DNA of 7,519 nucleotides from an uncultured Alistipes sp. (GTDB lineage Bacteria; Bacteroidota; Bacteroidia; Bacteroidales; Rikenellaceae), in NCBI GenBank assembly GCA_958449275.1, contig CAUDHE010000103.1, positions 1-7,519 of the forward strand, in the 5' to 3' direction. The notes below the pieces were generated by a model. That model saw only the letters and a program-made list of their open reading frames with translations. It was not told the origin of the DNA and ran no database searches. The position numbers and the translations under genes were made by a program. Every line of letters begins with the position of its first letter. Within the stretch, counting starts at the first letter, position 1. This document shows, piece after piece, positions 1 to 6,621 of this stretch.

Positions 1-654
1 ATGAAGGTGGGCACCGACGGGGTCTTGATCGCCGCATGGTGCCGTCTGCCGCAGGGAGAGTGCCGCATACTCGACATCGGTACGGGCAGCGGTCTGATGG
101 CCGTAATGGCGGCGCAGCGTTGTGCCGATGCGCGGATCACTGGCATCGACGTCGACCCCGATTGCGTGGCTCAGGCGCGCGACAACGCCGCCGCATCGCC
201 GTGGGGCGACCGCATAGCGATAGAACGATGTCCGTTGCAGAGTTTCGAGGCCGCAGAGAAATTCGACGCGGCGATATCCAATCCGCCCTATTTCGTCGAT
301 TCATTGCTGCCTCCCGATGCGGCGCGCACCTCGGCGAGACATACCGTGTCGCTGACTTTCGACGACATAGTGCGCGGCGTGGTGCGCAATCTGCATCCGC
401 ACGGCACTTTCTCGCTCATTCTGCCGCCCGCCGAGATGGATCGTTTTTGCGCCGCGGCTCACGGCCTGCTCTTTCCGCGCCGCAGATGCGACGTGTGTTC
501 CACTCCGTCGAGCGGCGTGAAACGCGTGATGGCCGAATTCGGATTGAGGCCTGCGGCCTGCGTGCTCGAGACCGAGACGCTAACCATCGAGGACGAGCAG
601 GGGTACAGCGACGACTATCGTCGTCTGACCCGTGATTTTTATCTCAAATTTTGA
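1..654 (+). CDS. trmN: tRNA1(Val) (adenine(37)-N6)-methyltransferase, 5'-truncated by the window edge
   Basis: A SAM-dependent class I methyltransferase of the YfiC/TrmN family, which methylates N6 of adenine 37 next to the anticodon of tRNA(Val) in the cytoplasm. Visible residues 1-7 are MKVGTDG, which in this family follows a short N-terminal stretch (in E. coli it lies after the FKQF...RCAMKVGTDG region), so roughly 15-20 residues are probably missing upstream and the ATG at position 1 is likely an internal Met. The SAM-binding glycine motif LDIGTGSG is at visible residues 24-31, an acidic residue ending the second strand is in GIDVD (48-52), and the N6-adenine signature NPPYF is at 94-98. 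The C-terminus (SDDYRRLTRDFYLKF) also fits the family. The reading frame is intact to TGA at 652-654. It leads the plus-strand genes here, but the next gene has its own promoter 3' of it. Identification is strong; only the true start is unseen. Confidence 0.93.
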   Translation: MKVGTDGVLIAAWCRLPQGECRILDIGTGSGLMAVMAAQRCADARITGIDVDPDCVAQARDNAAASPWGDRIAIERCPLQSFEAAEKFDAAISNPPYFVDSLLPPDAARTSARHTVSLTFDDIVRGVVRNLHPHGTFSLILPPAEMDRFCAAAHGLLFPRRRCDVCSTPSSGVKRVMAEFGLRPAACVLETETLTIEDEQGYSDDYRRLTRDFYLKF

Positions 655-680
655 TTTGTCGGTCAAAAAATCTATTTTTG
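650..680 (+). promoter_or_regulatory. Bacteroidetes-type promoter upstream of the DUF4831 gene
   Basis: A -33 box TTTG at 650-653 and a -7 box TATTTTTG at 673-680 (exact match to TAnnTTTG) are separated by 19 bp, the spacing known for primary-sigma promoters in Bacteroides. The -33 box overlaps the TGA stop of trmN. Transcription would start around 685-690, leaving an A-rich leader of about 25 nt before the ATG at 712. That leader has no clear Shine-Dalgarno motif, which is usual in this phylum. A second TTTG at 655-658 is only 14 bp from the -7 box and is a less likely partner. Confidence 0.7.
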
Positions 681-711
681 TAACAACTACGAAACAAAAA
701 TCATCGAAACC

Positions 712-1626
712 ATGAAACGAGTTTTGACCATCGCCGCATTGGCAGTAGCCCTCCACACGGGCGCGTCGGCGCAGAATACCATCTATAAAGCTACCGTAGG
801 CACATACGCCGACGCTTCGGGCGCATTGGTCGTATCCGATCCGTCGACCACCATAGCCGTCGACCTTATAATCGAAAAGGAGCAGACTATCGTGGGCCCG
901 TACGCACGTTACGCCCAAAAATATCTCGACGTCCGCGGATCGTTGGTCGAAAAGACCGTATATTCGGTAAAGGGCGCCCGACTGTCGGTTCTCGACGGCG
1001 ACACGGCTCTGAAAAGCGGCGATACCGCACCCGCTTCGACGACGGTTGTGTCGTACATGGGCAGCGAAACCGAATTTCCCAAGGTGCTGCCCGACCGTCT
1101 GACAACCACGGCGTCGAGCGCCGAGGATGCCGCGGCAGCTGCCGCTCAGGCTATCTTTTCCATCCGTAAACACCGTATGGAGTTGATTACGGGCGAAGCG
1201 GGCGAGAACGTGTTCGGCGGCGGTTTGAAAGACGCGCTCGATGCGCTCGATGCCAAGGAGCAGGAGTATCTGGAGCTTTTCCTCGGAAAGAAAGTGATAA
1301 CGACCGTCATCGAACGCATAGCGGTGCCCATGATACCCGACGTACAGGGTTATCCCGTGGCCCGCATATCGTCGTCGGCAGGCCTTCTGCCCGCCGCATC
1401 GACCGACGGCGAAGCCGTGACGCTGATACTCACACCTTCGGGAAATGCCAAGCTCAGCAGCCTGACTGAGGCCGATCCGCGCGACAAGACGGCCGTACGC
1501 GTTCGCATTGCCGACAACGCGAACTGCATCGTCGCCGTGGGCGACAAACCCGTCGCTTCGGCCGTACTGCCCGTATTCGAATTGGGACGCACCGTATCGG
1601 TAGCGGCACCTGCGGCAAAACGTTAG
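712..1626 (+). CDS. DUF4831 family secreted/periplasmic protein
   Basis: A 304-residue exported protein that I assign to DUF4831, a family largely restricted to Bacteroidetes and without a known biochemical function. Residues 1-20 form a Sec signal peptide (basic MKR, hydrophobic core, Ala-x-Ala end GASA before Gln21), so the mature protein probably starts at Gln21 and is periplasmic; no lipobox Cys is present. Family-like blocks are a beta-rich N-terminal stretch with GPYARYAQKYL at 62-72, an Ala-rich helix leading to IFSIRKHRMELITGE (148-162), and EQEYLELFLGKK (183-194). The C-terminal half looks beta-rich. Length is close to the family norm. It has its own promoter (TTTG/TAnnTTTG at 650-680) and is followed after 4 bp by the AlkD-like gene, so the two are probably co-transcribed. 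Assignment is from remembered family sequence pattern; I see no catalytic motif. Confidence 0.8.
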   Translation: MKRVLTIAALAVALHTGASAQNTIYKATVGTYADASGALVVSDPSTTIAVDLIIEKEQTIVGPYARYAQKYLDVRGSLVEKTVYSVKGARLSVLDGDTALKSGDTAPASTTVVSYMGSETEFPKVLPDRLTTTASSAEDAAAAAAQAIFSIRKHRMELITGEAGENVFGGGLKDALDALDAKEQEYLELFLGKKVITTVIERIAVPMIPDVQGYPVARISSSAGLLPAASTDGEAVTLILTPSGNAKLSSLTEADPRDKTAVRVRIADNANCIVAVGDKPVASAVLPVFELGRTVSVAAPAAKR

Positions 1627-1630
1627 TCGG

Positions 1631-2287
1631 GTGGCGGCGGACCATACATCGGGAATGATCCGGCTTTTGGGGGCGTTGTGCCGCGAAATGAACGGTGCGG
1701 TCGCCGACGGTATGTACGTATACGGCCGTCCCTACGGATTGAACTACGGGGTGAGTCTGCCGACTCTGCGCAGCATTGCGCGCGCCGAAGGGTGCGATCA
1801 CGATTTCGCCCGTTATCTTTTCAGGCAGCAGGTACGCGAATTGCGGCTCGCGGCGTTCCACATAGCCGATCCTTTGCGGACTGATATGGCCGATGCTTCA
1901 TTTTGGGCCGAGGGTATAATAAATTCGGAGGTGGCCGAAGAGGCGGCTTTCGCTCTGTTGCACAAATCTCCGTCGTTGAAAGATATATACTCGGAATGGA
2001 GCCGTTCGGGCGACGAGATCCTTGCATATTCGGCCCTGATGGCCGCTGCGAGAGGCGTAGCCGACGATGCGCAGGTCGTCGGGGCGGTGGCCGACATCGT
2101 TTCTCGGTATCCGTCGTCGCGTATAGTCGCACAAGGCGCCGTGGCGCTTTTGGCGGCCGCATACGAAATAGGGCCTGTAATGGCGAGCGTCACGGCGGCG
2201 CTCGATTCTATCCGATCCCTACGGCAATCATTGGCTGCGGAATACGTAATCGGCGAGATGAGCTGGCGCATGGAGCCGAGCCGATAA
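1631..2287 (+). CDS. AlkD-like HEAT-repeat protein (DNA alkylation repair family)
   Basis: A 218-residue, almost entirely helical protein that resembles the short Bacteroidetes members of the DNA alkylation repair (AlkD-like) HEAT-repeat family. AlkD enzymes are DNA glycosylases that remove bulky or cationic N3/N7-alkyl purines. Supporting pattern: YGLNYGVSLPTLRSIA at 35-50 followed by RQQVRELRLAAFHIADP at 65-81, and a length like that of AlkD (about 220-240). However, the family's W-D-x-x-D type active-site helix seems to be replaced by INSEVAEEAA (97-106), so glycosylase activity is uncertain and a DNA- or RNA-binding scaffold role is possible. The frame opens at a GTG (1631) 4 bp after the DUF4831 stop; an in-frame ATG at 1655 (Met9) is an alternative start and may be the true one, as the conserved region begins after it. 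It is probably translated in coupling with the upstream gene. Confidence 0.72.
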   Translation: MAADHTSGMIRLLGALCREMNGAVADGMYVYGRPYGLNYGVSLPTLRSIARAEGCDHDFARYLFRQQVRELRLAAFHIADPLRTDMADASFWAEGIINSEVAEEAAFALLHKSPSLKDIYSEWSRSGDEILAYSALMAAARGVADDAQVVGAVADIVSRYPSSRIVAQGAVALLAAAYEIGPVMASVTAALDSIRSLRQSLAAEYVIGEMSWRMEPSR

Positions 2288-2309
2288 CGAATCATGTTGT
2301 ATATCGGAT

Positions 2310-2341
2310 CCGTGTTCGGGGACTCTGTTTCCGAATCACGG
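2310..2341. terminator. Convergent intergenic hairpin, possible terminator
   Basis: An inverted repeat fills the 48-bp gap between the convergent blocks. CCGTG (2310-2314) pairs with CACGG (2337-2341), and TTCGGGGA (2315-2322) pairs with TTTCCGAA (2328-2335) using two G-T wobbles, with one bulged base at 2336 and loop CTCTG. It overlaps the stop codon (2336-2338) of the ygjP-like gene. Neither side carries a T-run, so intrinsic termination is unproven; it may protect 3' ends or serve the minus-strand transcript. Confidence 0.4.
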
Positions 2342-2893
2342 TATGGAATAACTCCTCAGCTCTCGGGCGAGGAGTTTTTCGCATCCGTCGGTGACGCGGT
2401 CGACAAGAGCGTGAAATCGCGGCGAGTGATCGTGGTGTACCGTATGGCACAACTCGTGAATGATTACATAGTCGCGCAGATGTTCGGGCAGGGTCATGAG
2501 ATACAGGCTCAGCGATATGTCGTTGCGTCCCGTGCACGATCCCCATTTGGTGCGGGCCGCGCGAACGGTCACCTTGCCGTAATCGAATCCGAAACGCGAG
2601 GCCAATTCGGCTACCCGACGGGGCAGCAGGGCTTTCGCCTCGGCGCGCATCCGCTCGATATCCTCTTTCGCGGGTGTCGGTCGCTGCGGCCGTTCGGCGA
2701 ATTTACGGCGTACGGAGTCTATCCATTCCGTTTTCGACTCCATGAACGCCACGGCGCGCTTCCGCGTGACGTACGGCGGAAACGACAGACGTATCTCGCC
2801 CGACGGACGCACCGATAGCGATATGCGTCGGGCGCGACGCGTGCACGAAACCACGATCTCGCCGAGCCGAGGGTGTTGCAACCGATCCTGCAT
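2336..2893 (-). CDS. YgjP/SprT-like zinc metalloprotein (DUF45, M48-type annotation)
   Basis: A 185-residue protein of the YgjP (DUF45) family. It has the zinc-site motif HELCH at residues 146-150 (His146, Glu147, His150), with a third candidate ligand His156 in the conserved HSPRF segment (156-160). The family block TKWGSC is at 115-120, and the N-terminal RRARRISLSVRPSGEIRLSFP (19-39) is the usual beta hairpin start. Members are annotated as M48-family or SprT-like metallopeptidases; E. coli YgjP has been linked to UTP pyrophosphatase activity, so a protease role should not be assumed. No signal peptide is seen, so it is likely cytoplasmic. The ATG at 2893 is only 6 bp after the stop of the DUF4153 gene, indicating co-transcription. 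Its 3' end overlaps an antisense terminator that serves the convergent block. Family call is strong; the biochemical activity is not established from sequence. Confidence 0.88.
   Translation of the reverse strand: MQDRLQHPRLGEIVVSCTRRARRISLSVRPSGEIRLSFPPYVTRKRAVAFMESKTEWIDSVRRKFAERPQRPTPAKEDIERMRAEAKALLPRRVAELASRFGFDYGKVTVRAARTKWGSCTGRNDISLSLYLMTLPEHLRDYVIIHELCHTVHHDHSPRFHALVDRVTDGCEKLLARELRSYSIP
2351..2379 (+). terminator. Rho-independent terminator of the plus-strand block
   Basis: ACTCCTC (2351-2357) and GAGGAGT (2369-2375) form a perfect 7-bp stem, extendable by A2350-T2376, with an 11-nt loop. TTTTT at 2375-2379 follows on the plus strand. The site is 64 bp after the AlkD-like stop codon and lies within the last codons of the opposing ygjP-like gene (the region encoding LLARELRSYSIP). 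This is the best terminator candidate in the window for the DUF4831/AlkD-like transcript. Confidence 0.7.
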
Positions 2894-2899
2894 CGATGT

Positions 2900-4645
2900 C
2901 TATTTTATGACGGTAAACAGATCGTTCGCCGACATTATGATCCACTTGCCGTTGTCGTTGACGAGCTGCATGCGTTCGAAGACTATGATGATCGAATCGC
3001 TTTTGCAGGTCAGAAATTCATGGCTGTGTCGGTCGAGCCACTCTTCGGCAGGCATGTTCGCGCGCGAGAATCCCGATTGCGACAGCATCGTGTCGAGAAG
3101 CGCATCGGGGTCGATGCGGTGGCCGTCGATCTCGATGGCAGGCGTCTCGCCGTCGGCCGCCGATCTCCTTTCGAAATCGATGGCTTTGGCGATTATGCGG
3201 CCGTAGCCGTTTGTCGAAAGGGGGACGGCGGATTGTTTCTGTGTCGAGTAGTTGTCGTAATGGACATACATGTAGTCGAACGTTTCGGTGATTGTTGTCA
3301 CCGCCTCCGAACGTCGCAATACATAGGACTCCGTTTGGGGCGAGAGCGAGGCGAGATAGTCTTTGCTGCGTCGGAGGCCGAATTCGCGGGCCAGCCGAAG
3401 CGTGTCTATGTCGTCTATGTAGTCCAACGATTGATACAGTCGTCGATGCAGATCGCGCTGCACGCTGTCGGATTCGGCGCGTGAACCGAGACGCAGTGCG
3501 CCGTCTTCGCCGAGGATGCCCAGTTTGTTTGCGGCATTGCGTGCGCGGCGTATCTGCGAGCGCATGGCGACGTTTTCGGCTTTCAACGGCGGAATGTATG
3601 CTGAGCAGAAGAACAGCGCGAAGGCCGTCAGGGCGACCGCGATGTAACGGCCCGTACGGCGCGAGAGAAACAGCGCGATGCACACGGTCATGATTATTCC
3701 GCACAGAATCATGTAGAAGCGCCACTCGGTCAGACCGTATTCCGCCACACGGCGCAACGATCCCACCCAGAACAGTATGACCAAAGGCGCGGCTATGATG
3801 CTGAAGTGGTCGAAATAGCGGTCGTAGAGGCGGCGTGCGACGAATTGCTGCAAGGCTTTCACCGCTACGGCCGTCATGGTGAATGCGAAGATCATGTTGG
3901 CTATGCCTCCCTTGGGAAGCGACCACGTAAGGAGTATCTTGGCGGTGTATATGTAAAGTATGACATTGTAGATCAGCAGTGCGGGCGTTATGATGAAATT
4001 CAGCAGCATGTCGCCCGTGCGGCTTGCGGCGTCGGCCCCGAGACGCGTGTTATCTTTCACGGCGAAAAATATGGCGGGTGCCAGCACCACGAACGAAACC
4101 GCGGACGAATAAACGCCCATGTGTCTGATCTCGTGCAGGTCGAATATATAGACTATCGATATGTAGATAAGCCAGAACAGCAGTTGAATCACTGCGGCGA
4201 ATGCTATGCCCGTGACCGCGGCGAGCGCGGTATGGGCGGCTTCGTCGACGAAACGTTCGTTGTCGCGCTGCAGGCGGAACGCGATCAGCAGCAGCGGCAG
4301 CAGGGCTATGTTCGTGACGACGTATGCCGACGTATGCGACCATGCGACGACTCCCGGAACGAAAGCCGTCGCCGCATAAGGCAACCACCATAAATAGTAG
4401 ATCGTGCGGGCCGCGCCGCGAACGAAGATCGCGTTGAGGCAATAGGCCGTGACGATGAATATCGGGGACAGACACATGGGGCGCATCCACGCTGCTATTT
4501 CGGAGATGTATATCTCGCTTGTCTCCAATACGCATATCACCACGCAGGCGTGCAGCGCGATCGCCATCTCGACGGGATGGGCTGCCGGCGAACGACGTAA
4601 CGAACGAAGCGCATCGGCGGTTTTACGAATGAATCGGTTCGACAT
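2900..4645 (-). CDS. DUF4153 multi-pass inner-membrane protein
   Basis: A 581-residue integral membrane protein that I assign to DUF4153, a family of unknown function common in Bacteroidetes. About 11 hydrophobic segments are visible, at roughly residues 27-43, 58-75, 82-101, 107-123, 138-168 (long, perhaps two), 176-195, 214-235, 248-266, 280-296, 310-328 and 333-351. After these comes a soluble C-terminal region of about 225 residues (356-581) with no motif I recognise. Family-like features are the NFIITPALLIYNVILYIYTAK segment followed by ILLTWSLPKGG (residues about 216-247). I chose the ATG at 4645. A longer frame from a GTG at 4717 would add 24 basic residues, but that stretch falls within a repeat-like hairpin sequence and is probably not translated. 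It follows rlmB by 115 bp and precedes the ygjP-like gene by 6 bp. Function unknown. Confidence 0.83.
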   Translation of the reverse strand: MSNRFIRKTADALRSLRRSPAAHPVEMAIALHACVVICVLETSEIYISEIAAWMRPMCLSPIFIVTAYCLNAIFVRGAARTIYYLWWLPYAATAFVPGVVAWSHTSAYVVTNIALLPLLLIAFRLQRDNERFVDEAAHTALAAVTGIAFAAVIQLLFWLIYISIVYIFDLHEIRHMGVYSSAVSFVVLAPAIFFAVKDNTRLGADAASRTGDMLLNFIITPALLIYNVILYIYTAKILLTWSLPKGGIANMIFAFTMTAVAVKALQQFVARRLYDRYFDHFSIIAAPLVILFWVGSLRRVAEYGLTEWRFYMILCGIIMTVCIALFLSRRTGRYIAVALTAFALFFCSAYIPPLKAENVAMRSQIRRARNAANKLGILGEDGALRLGSRAESDSVQRDLHRRLYQSLDYIDDIDTLRLAREFGLRRSKDYLASLSPQTESYVLRRSEAVTTITETFDYMYVHYDNYSTQKQSAVPLSTNGYGRIIAKAIDFERRSAADGETPAIEIDGHRIDPDALLDTMLSQSGFSRANMPAEEWLDRHSHEFLTCKSDSIIIVFERMQLVNDNGKWIIMSANDLFTVIK

Positions 4646-4666
4646 GGGATGAACGTTGTTTAATGG

Positions 4667-4736
4667 TCGGCTTATTTGCCTTCGTTTTCTCGCCTCGGCA
4701 TAGCTTCGTGCAAGCACGGCTCTGCGCTCGGCTTAT
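4667..4736. repeat. Candidate intergenic repeat: imperfect hairpin flanked by 9-bp direct repeats
   Basis: Within the 115-bp gap between rlmB and the DUF4153 gene, TCGGCTTAT occurs at 4667-4675 and again at 4728-4736. Between them is an imperfect palindrome centred on CGTGCAAGCACG (4708-4719), extended outward by AGC/GCT and GCA/TGC pairs with small bulges. There is no following T-run on either strand, so a simple intrinsic terminator is unlikely. The unit looks like the short dispersed, structured intergenic repeats seen in Bacteroidales genomes, but only one copy lies in this window, so that status is inference. It could also act as a processing site or attenuator between the two genes. Confidence 0.45.
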
Positions 4737-4760
4737 CGAATATATAATTGCCTGATCTTG

Positions 4761-5492
4761 TCAATCTCCTATGCGCTGGCGTACGGCTTCGAAGAGCATT
4801 ACGGCGGCAGCGGCCGAGACGTTGAGCGACTCTACGGCTCCGATGAGAGGGATGGCCAGTTGCTCGTCGCACAATTTCAATACCTCTTTCGATATGCCCG
4901 TGTCTTCCGCCCCCATTATTATCACCGTGGGCTTGCGCAGATCGGCGTCGTAGATGAGCTTGCGGCTCTTTTCGGTGGCGGCCACGGCCTGGAATCCTTC
5001 GGCCTGCAATGCCTTTACCGTGTTGCGTATCGAACCCACGCGGCAGACGGGGATGCGGCTCAGCGCACCTGCCGACGAACGCATCGCCTCGGAATTCACC
5101 GGAGCGGAGTTTTTCAGAGGCGTGATGAGTCCGTGCGCACCCGCGCATTCGGCCGAACGGGCTATGCCGCCGAAGTTGCGCACGTCGGTGACGCCGTCGA
5201 ACAGCACTATGAGCGGCGTTTCGTCGTCGGGCACGCGCTCCAGAATATCCGTCAGCTCCACGTATTCGATGGGGGCGATTTGCGCCACGGCTCCTTGGTG
5301 ATTGCCTTTGGCGAGGCGGTTGAGTTTCTCTGTCGGCACCTCCTGCACGCGTATGCGGTGGCGGAAGGCCAAATCGCGCAGTTCGGTCATGAGCTGACCC
5401 TCGGCGCCCTTGCGCAGATAGAGTTTTTCGATTTGCTTGCCCGACTCGATGGCCTCGGCCACGGGGCGTATTCCGAATACTATATTATTCAT
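4761..5492 (-). CDS. rlmB: 23S rRNA (guanosine(2251)-2'-O)-methyltransferase RlmB (TrmH/SpoU family)
   Basis: A 243-residue SPOUT-class methyltransferase, the same length as E. coli RlmB, which 2'-O-methylates G2251 in the P loop of 23S rRNA. The N-terminal substrate-binding domain (about residues 1-75) starts with the typical NNIVFGIRPVAEAI. The SPOUT knot domain carries motif 1, DGVTDVRNFGGIARSAE (99-115), with the conserved Asn106 and Arg112; motif 2, IMGAEDTGIS (192-201), with Glu196; and motif 3, SLNVSAAAA (222-230), with Asn224 and Ser226. All the residues expected for an active enzyme are present. The ATG at 5492 lies 6 bp after the xylanase stop, so it is very probably in the same transcript as the xylanase and ABC-F genes. 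A TrmH-family paralogue acting on another RNA cannot be fully excluded, but the two-domain architecture and length favour RlmB. Confidence 0.9.
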   Translation of the reverse strand: MNNIVFGIRPVAEAIESGKQIEKLYLRKGAEGQLMTELRDLAFRHRIRVQEVPTEKLNRLAKGNHQGAVAQIAPIEYVELTDILERVPDDETPLIVLFDGVTDVRNFGGIARSAECAGAHGLITPLKNSAPVNSEAMRSSAGALSRIPVCRVGSIRNTVKALQAEGFQAVAATEKSRKLIYDADLRKPTVIIMGAEDTGISKEVLKLCDEQLAIPLIGAVESLNVSAAAAVMLFEAVRQRIGD

Positions 5493-5498
5493 GTTGAA

Positions 5499-6617
5499 TT
5501 ATTTTCTATTCACGATATTGCACTTGTTTATGAATTCGGCCACTACGGGCTTGGCTTCGTGGCGGCGGTCGAACGGCAGCGGGTAATCGGTGCGCCCGCG
5601 TATAGGAAAGCCGTTGAGCCACGAATCGCCGTCGCTCACGCCCCAGAACGTGACGCGCGAGATGGCGTCGCTGTTGCGCAGCATGATGTCGAACGCCTGC
5701 TCCATACGAGTCTGCCACTGCGCGGCAGTTTCGGCGGGCAGCGAATCGGGATAGGGATTCAACGAACCGTCGCCACCTCGGCCGCCCTGCGCTATGTCTG
5801 CTCCGACGTATGCCGAAGGCAGGGCGCTCATGTCGAATTCGGTTATCATCACCTTCACTCCCGCATCGGCGAATGTCCGTATGCTCTTTTCGTACTCGGC
5901 GAAATCGGGGTGGCTCATTCCCATATGGCTTTGCATTCCCACCGCGTCTATGCGCAAGCCGCGATCGCGCAACTCGCCCACGAGCTTCACCACGGCGTCG
6001 CGTTTGCCCGCGAACCACATGTTGTAGTCGTTGTAATAGAGTTCGGCATCGGGATCGGCCTCGCGTGCATATTCGAATGCCAGCGGAATGAACTCCTCGC
6101 CCAGAATCTCGTAAAATGGCGAGCGGCGGTAGCTGCCGTCCTCCATTATGGCCTCGTTCACCACGTCCCAGCCTTTTATGCGCCCCTTATAACGGCCCAC
6201 GACGGTGTGTATGTGCTCTTTCATAATGGTTTTCAGCTCCTCGGCCGAGCGCAGCTCTCCGTTGTCGCCGTATACGAACCAGCGGGGCAGTTGCGAATGC
6301 CATATCAGCGTGTGGCCCGTCACGGTCATGCCGTTGCGCTCGCCGAAGTCGACGAAACGGTCGGCCGTATCGAACGTGTAGCGGTCGCGCTCGGGGTGCA
6401 GCGACTCGCTTTTCATGCAGTTCTCGGCGACGATGGCATTGAAATGTTGGCGTACGACCCGCACCGCGGCTGTGTCGCGTCCCGCGATCTGCGATTCGTT
6501 GAGGGCCGTACCCACGAGGAACAGCCCCTCGGCGGCCTGTCGCATGGTTGCGGGCTGCGGCGAACACGATACGGCGGCACATGCTGCGGCGAGTGTGACG
6601 ATTATCGGTTTAAGCAT
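5499..6617 (-). CDS. GH10 endo-1,4-beta-xylanase, predicted lipoprotein
   Basis: A 372-residue family 10 glycoside hydrolase that should cleave internal beta-1,4 links in xylan with retention of configuration. The acid/base Glu155 is in GWDVVNEA (149-156) and the nucleophile Glu260 in MITEFDM (257-263). Other GH10 hallmarks are ENCMKSESLHP (65-75), GHTLIWHSQLPRW (101-113), DAVGMQSH (224-231) and TFWGVSDGDSWL (323-334). The N-terminus is a signal peptide with a probable lipobox AVSC ending at Cys18, so the enzyme is likely anchored in an outer- or inner-membrane leaflet. It is a single catalytic domain without a carbohydrate-binding module. The start ATG at 6617 is 4 bp after the ABC-F stop, and the stop is 6 bp before rlmB. 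No SusC, SusD, sugar sensor or other glycosidase is visible nearby, so it is not in a typical polysaccharide utilisation locus as far as this window shows. Confidence 0.95.
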   Translation of the reverse strand: MLKPIIVTLAAACAAVSCSPQPATMRQAAEGLFLVGTALNESQIAGRDTAAVRVVRQHFNAIVAENCMKSESLHPERDRYTFDTADRFVDFGERNGMTVTGHTLIWHSQLPRWFVYGDNGELRSAEELKTIMKEHIHTVVGRYKGRIKGWDVVNEAIMEDGSYRRSPFYEILGEEFIPLAFEYAREADPDAELYYNDYNMWFAGKRDAVVKLVGELRDRGLRIDAVGMQSHMGMSHPDFAEYEKSIRTFADAGVKVMITEFDMSALPSAYVGADIAQGGRGGDGSLNPYPDSLPAETAAQWQTRMEQAFDIMLRNSDAISRVTFWGVSDGDSWLNGFPIRGRTDYPLPFDRRHEAKPVVAEFINKCNIVNRK

Positions 6618-6621
6618 TGCT

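Noticed and set aside
1..3. ATG at position 1 as the real start of trmN.
   Set aside because: The MKVGTDG block is normally preceded by a conserved N-terminal stretch in this family, so the Met is probably internal and the gene is cut by the window edge.
36..635. A 199-codon plus-strand frame overlapping trmN.
   Set aside because: It is very Arg-rich and lies fully within trmN, whose SAM-binding and NPPYF motifs show the true frame.
3018..3926. A 302-codon open frame on the minus strand in another frame of the DUF4153 gene.
   Set aside because: The translation is Arg- and His-rich low-complexity sequence typical of an out-of-frame reading, while the overlapping frame encodes well-formed membrane segments.
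4741..4763. TATAAT-like and TATATTCG-like AT-rich sequence just after the rlmB stop, as a promoter for the DUF4153 gene.
   Set aside because: On the minus strand TATATTCG misses the TAnnTTTG consensus by one base, and no TTTG box lies at the 19-21 bp spacing, so I could not support a promoter call.
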